The position numbers and the translations under genes are program-made. A stretch of DNA of 64,000 nucleotides from CAZQVN01 sp964596775. GTDB taxonomy: Bacteria > Eisenbacteria > RBG-16-71-46 > JABDJR01 > JAWXBZ01. The stretch lies in the NCBI GenBank assembly GCA_964596775.1, contig CAZQVN010000017.1, forward strand, positions 1 through 64,000. The letters run 5' to 3'. Positions 64,000 through 64,000 of this stretch are shown here, piece by piece; the stretch's first letter is position 1; each line of letters starts with the position of its first letter. The notes under the pieces were generated by a model, which was given only the letters and a program-made list of their open reading frames with translations, ran no database searches and was not told the DNA's origin.

Positions 64000-64000
64000 G

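Overview
The window is a high-GC, gene-dense chromosomal segment from a flagellated Gram-negative bacterium. Evidence for a Gram-negative cell: lipoprotein signals, a predicted outer-membrane barrel, periplasmic c-type cytochromes and flagellar rod/ring genes. Four large secreted proteins, plus one decayed remnant, end in the FlgD-type immunoglobulin-like C-terminal domain, and there is a GWxTD-like protein and a Ser/Thr kinase with a TolB-like sensor. This mix is typical of uncultured lineages around the FCB superphylum (Eisenbacteria or Krumholzibacteria-like). That placement is inference; no rRNA gene is present. No tRNA, CRISPR array, insertion sequence or prophage was seen.

Layout. 1-456: non-coding, with repeats and an operator-like palindrome. 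457-7742: a co-directional respiratory operon encoding a barrel protein, a Rieske protein, a fused b6-type cytochrome b, a HAO-family octaheme cytochrome c, a NapA nitrate reductase and a tetraheme lipoprotein made of two NapB-like modules. 7801-23866: cell-envelope and housekeeping genes, including a GWxTD-like protein, a giant C25 peptidase, an MFS transporter, SodC, signal peptidase I, PepF and two SGNH hydrolases. 24090-25192: a VOC protein and a double-winged-helix regulator transcribed from interlocked divergent promoters. 25223-35946: an accessory stretch with a propeller lipoprotein, a frameshifted Ser/Thr kinase, an S9 peptidase, a compositionally distinct lipase and several decayed genes. 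35999-40088: a minus-strand glycan operon (GT2, DUF2304, SDR, nucleotidyltransferase, aminotransferase). 40269-42868: a radical SAM protein with unusual cysteine spacing, convergent with an FNR-type regulator. 43038-56388: a flagellar operon (flgB-flgC-fliE-fliF-fliG-fliH-fliI-fliJ/motE-fliK-flgD-flg_new-flgE) behind a sigma-54 promoter and ended by a strong terminator. 56559-63999: ppk1, an M36-like metallopeptidase and a thioesterase.

How the parts may work together. The first operon could carry quinol electrons through a Rieske/b complex to periplasmic NapA and an octaheme enzyme, giving a compact nitrate-to-ammonium (or nitrite/hydroxylamine) pathway without NapC, NapGH or NapD. Two near-identical palindromes (ATGAC-N4-GTCAT) lie upstream of this operon and in the glycan-operon/radical-SAM divergent region. 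An FNR-like gene with four candidate cluster cysteines lies close to the second, so a redox or nitrosative regulon linking these units is a testable idea. The glycan operon beside the flagellar operon may supply a sugar for surface or flagellin glycosylation; this is inference.
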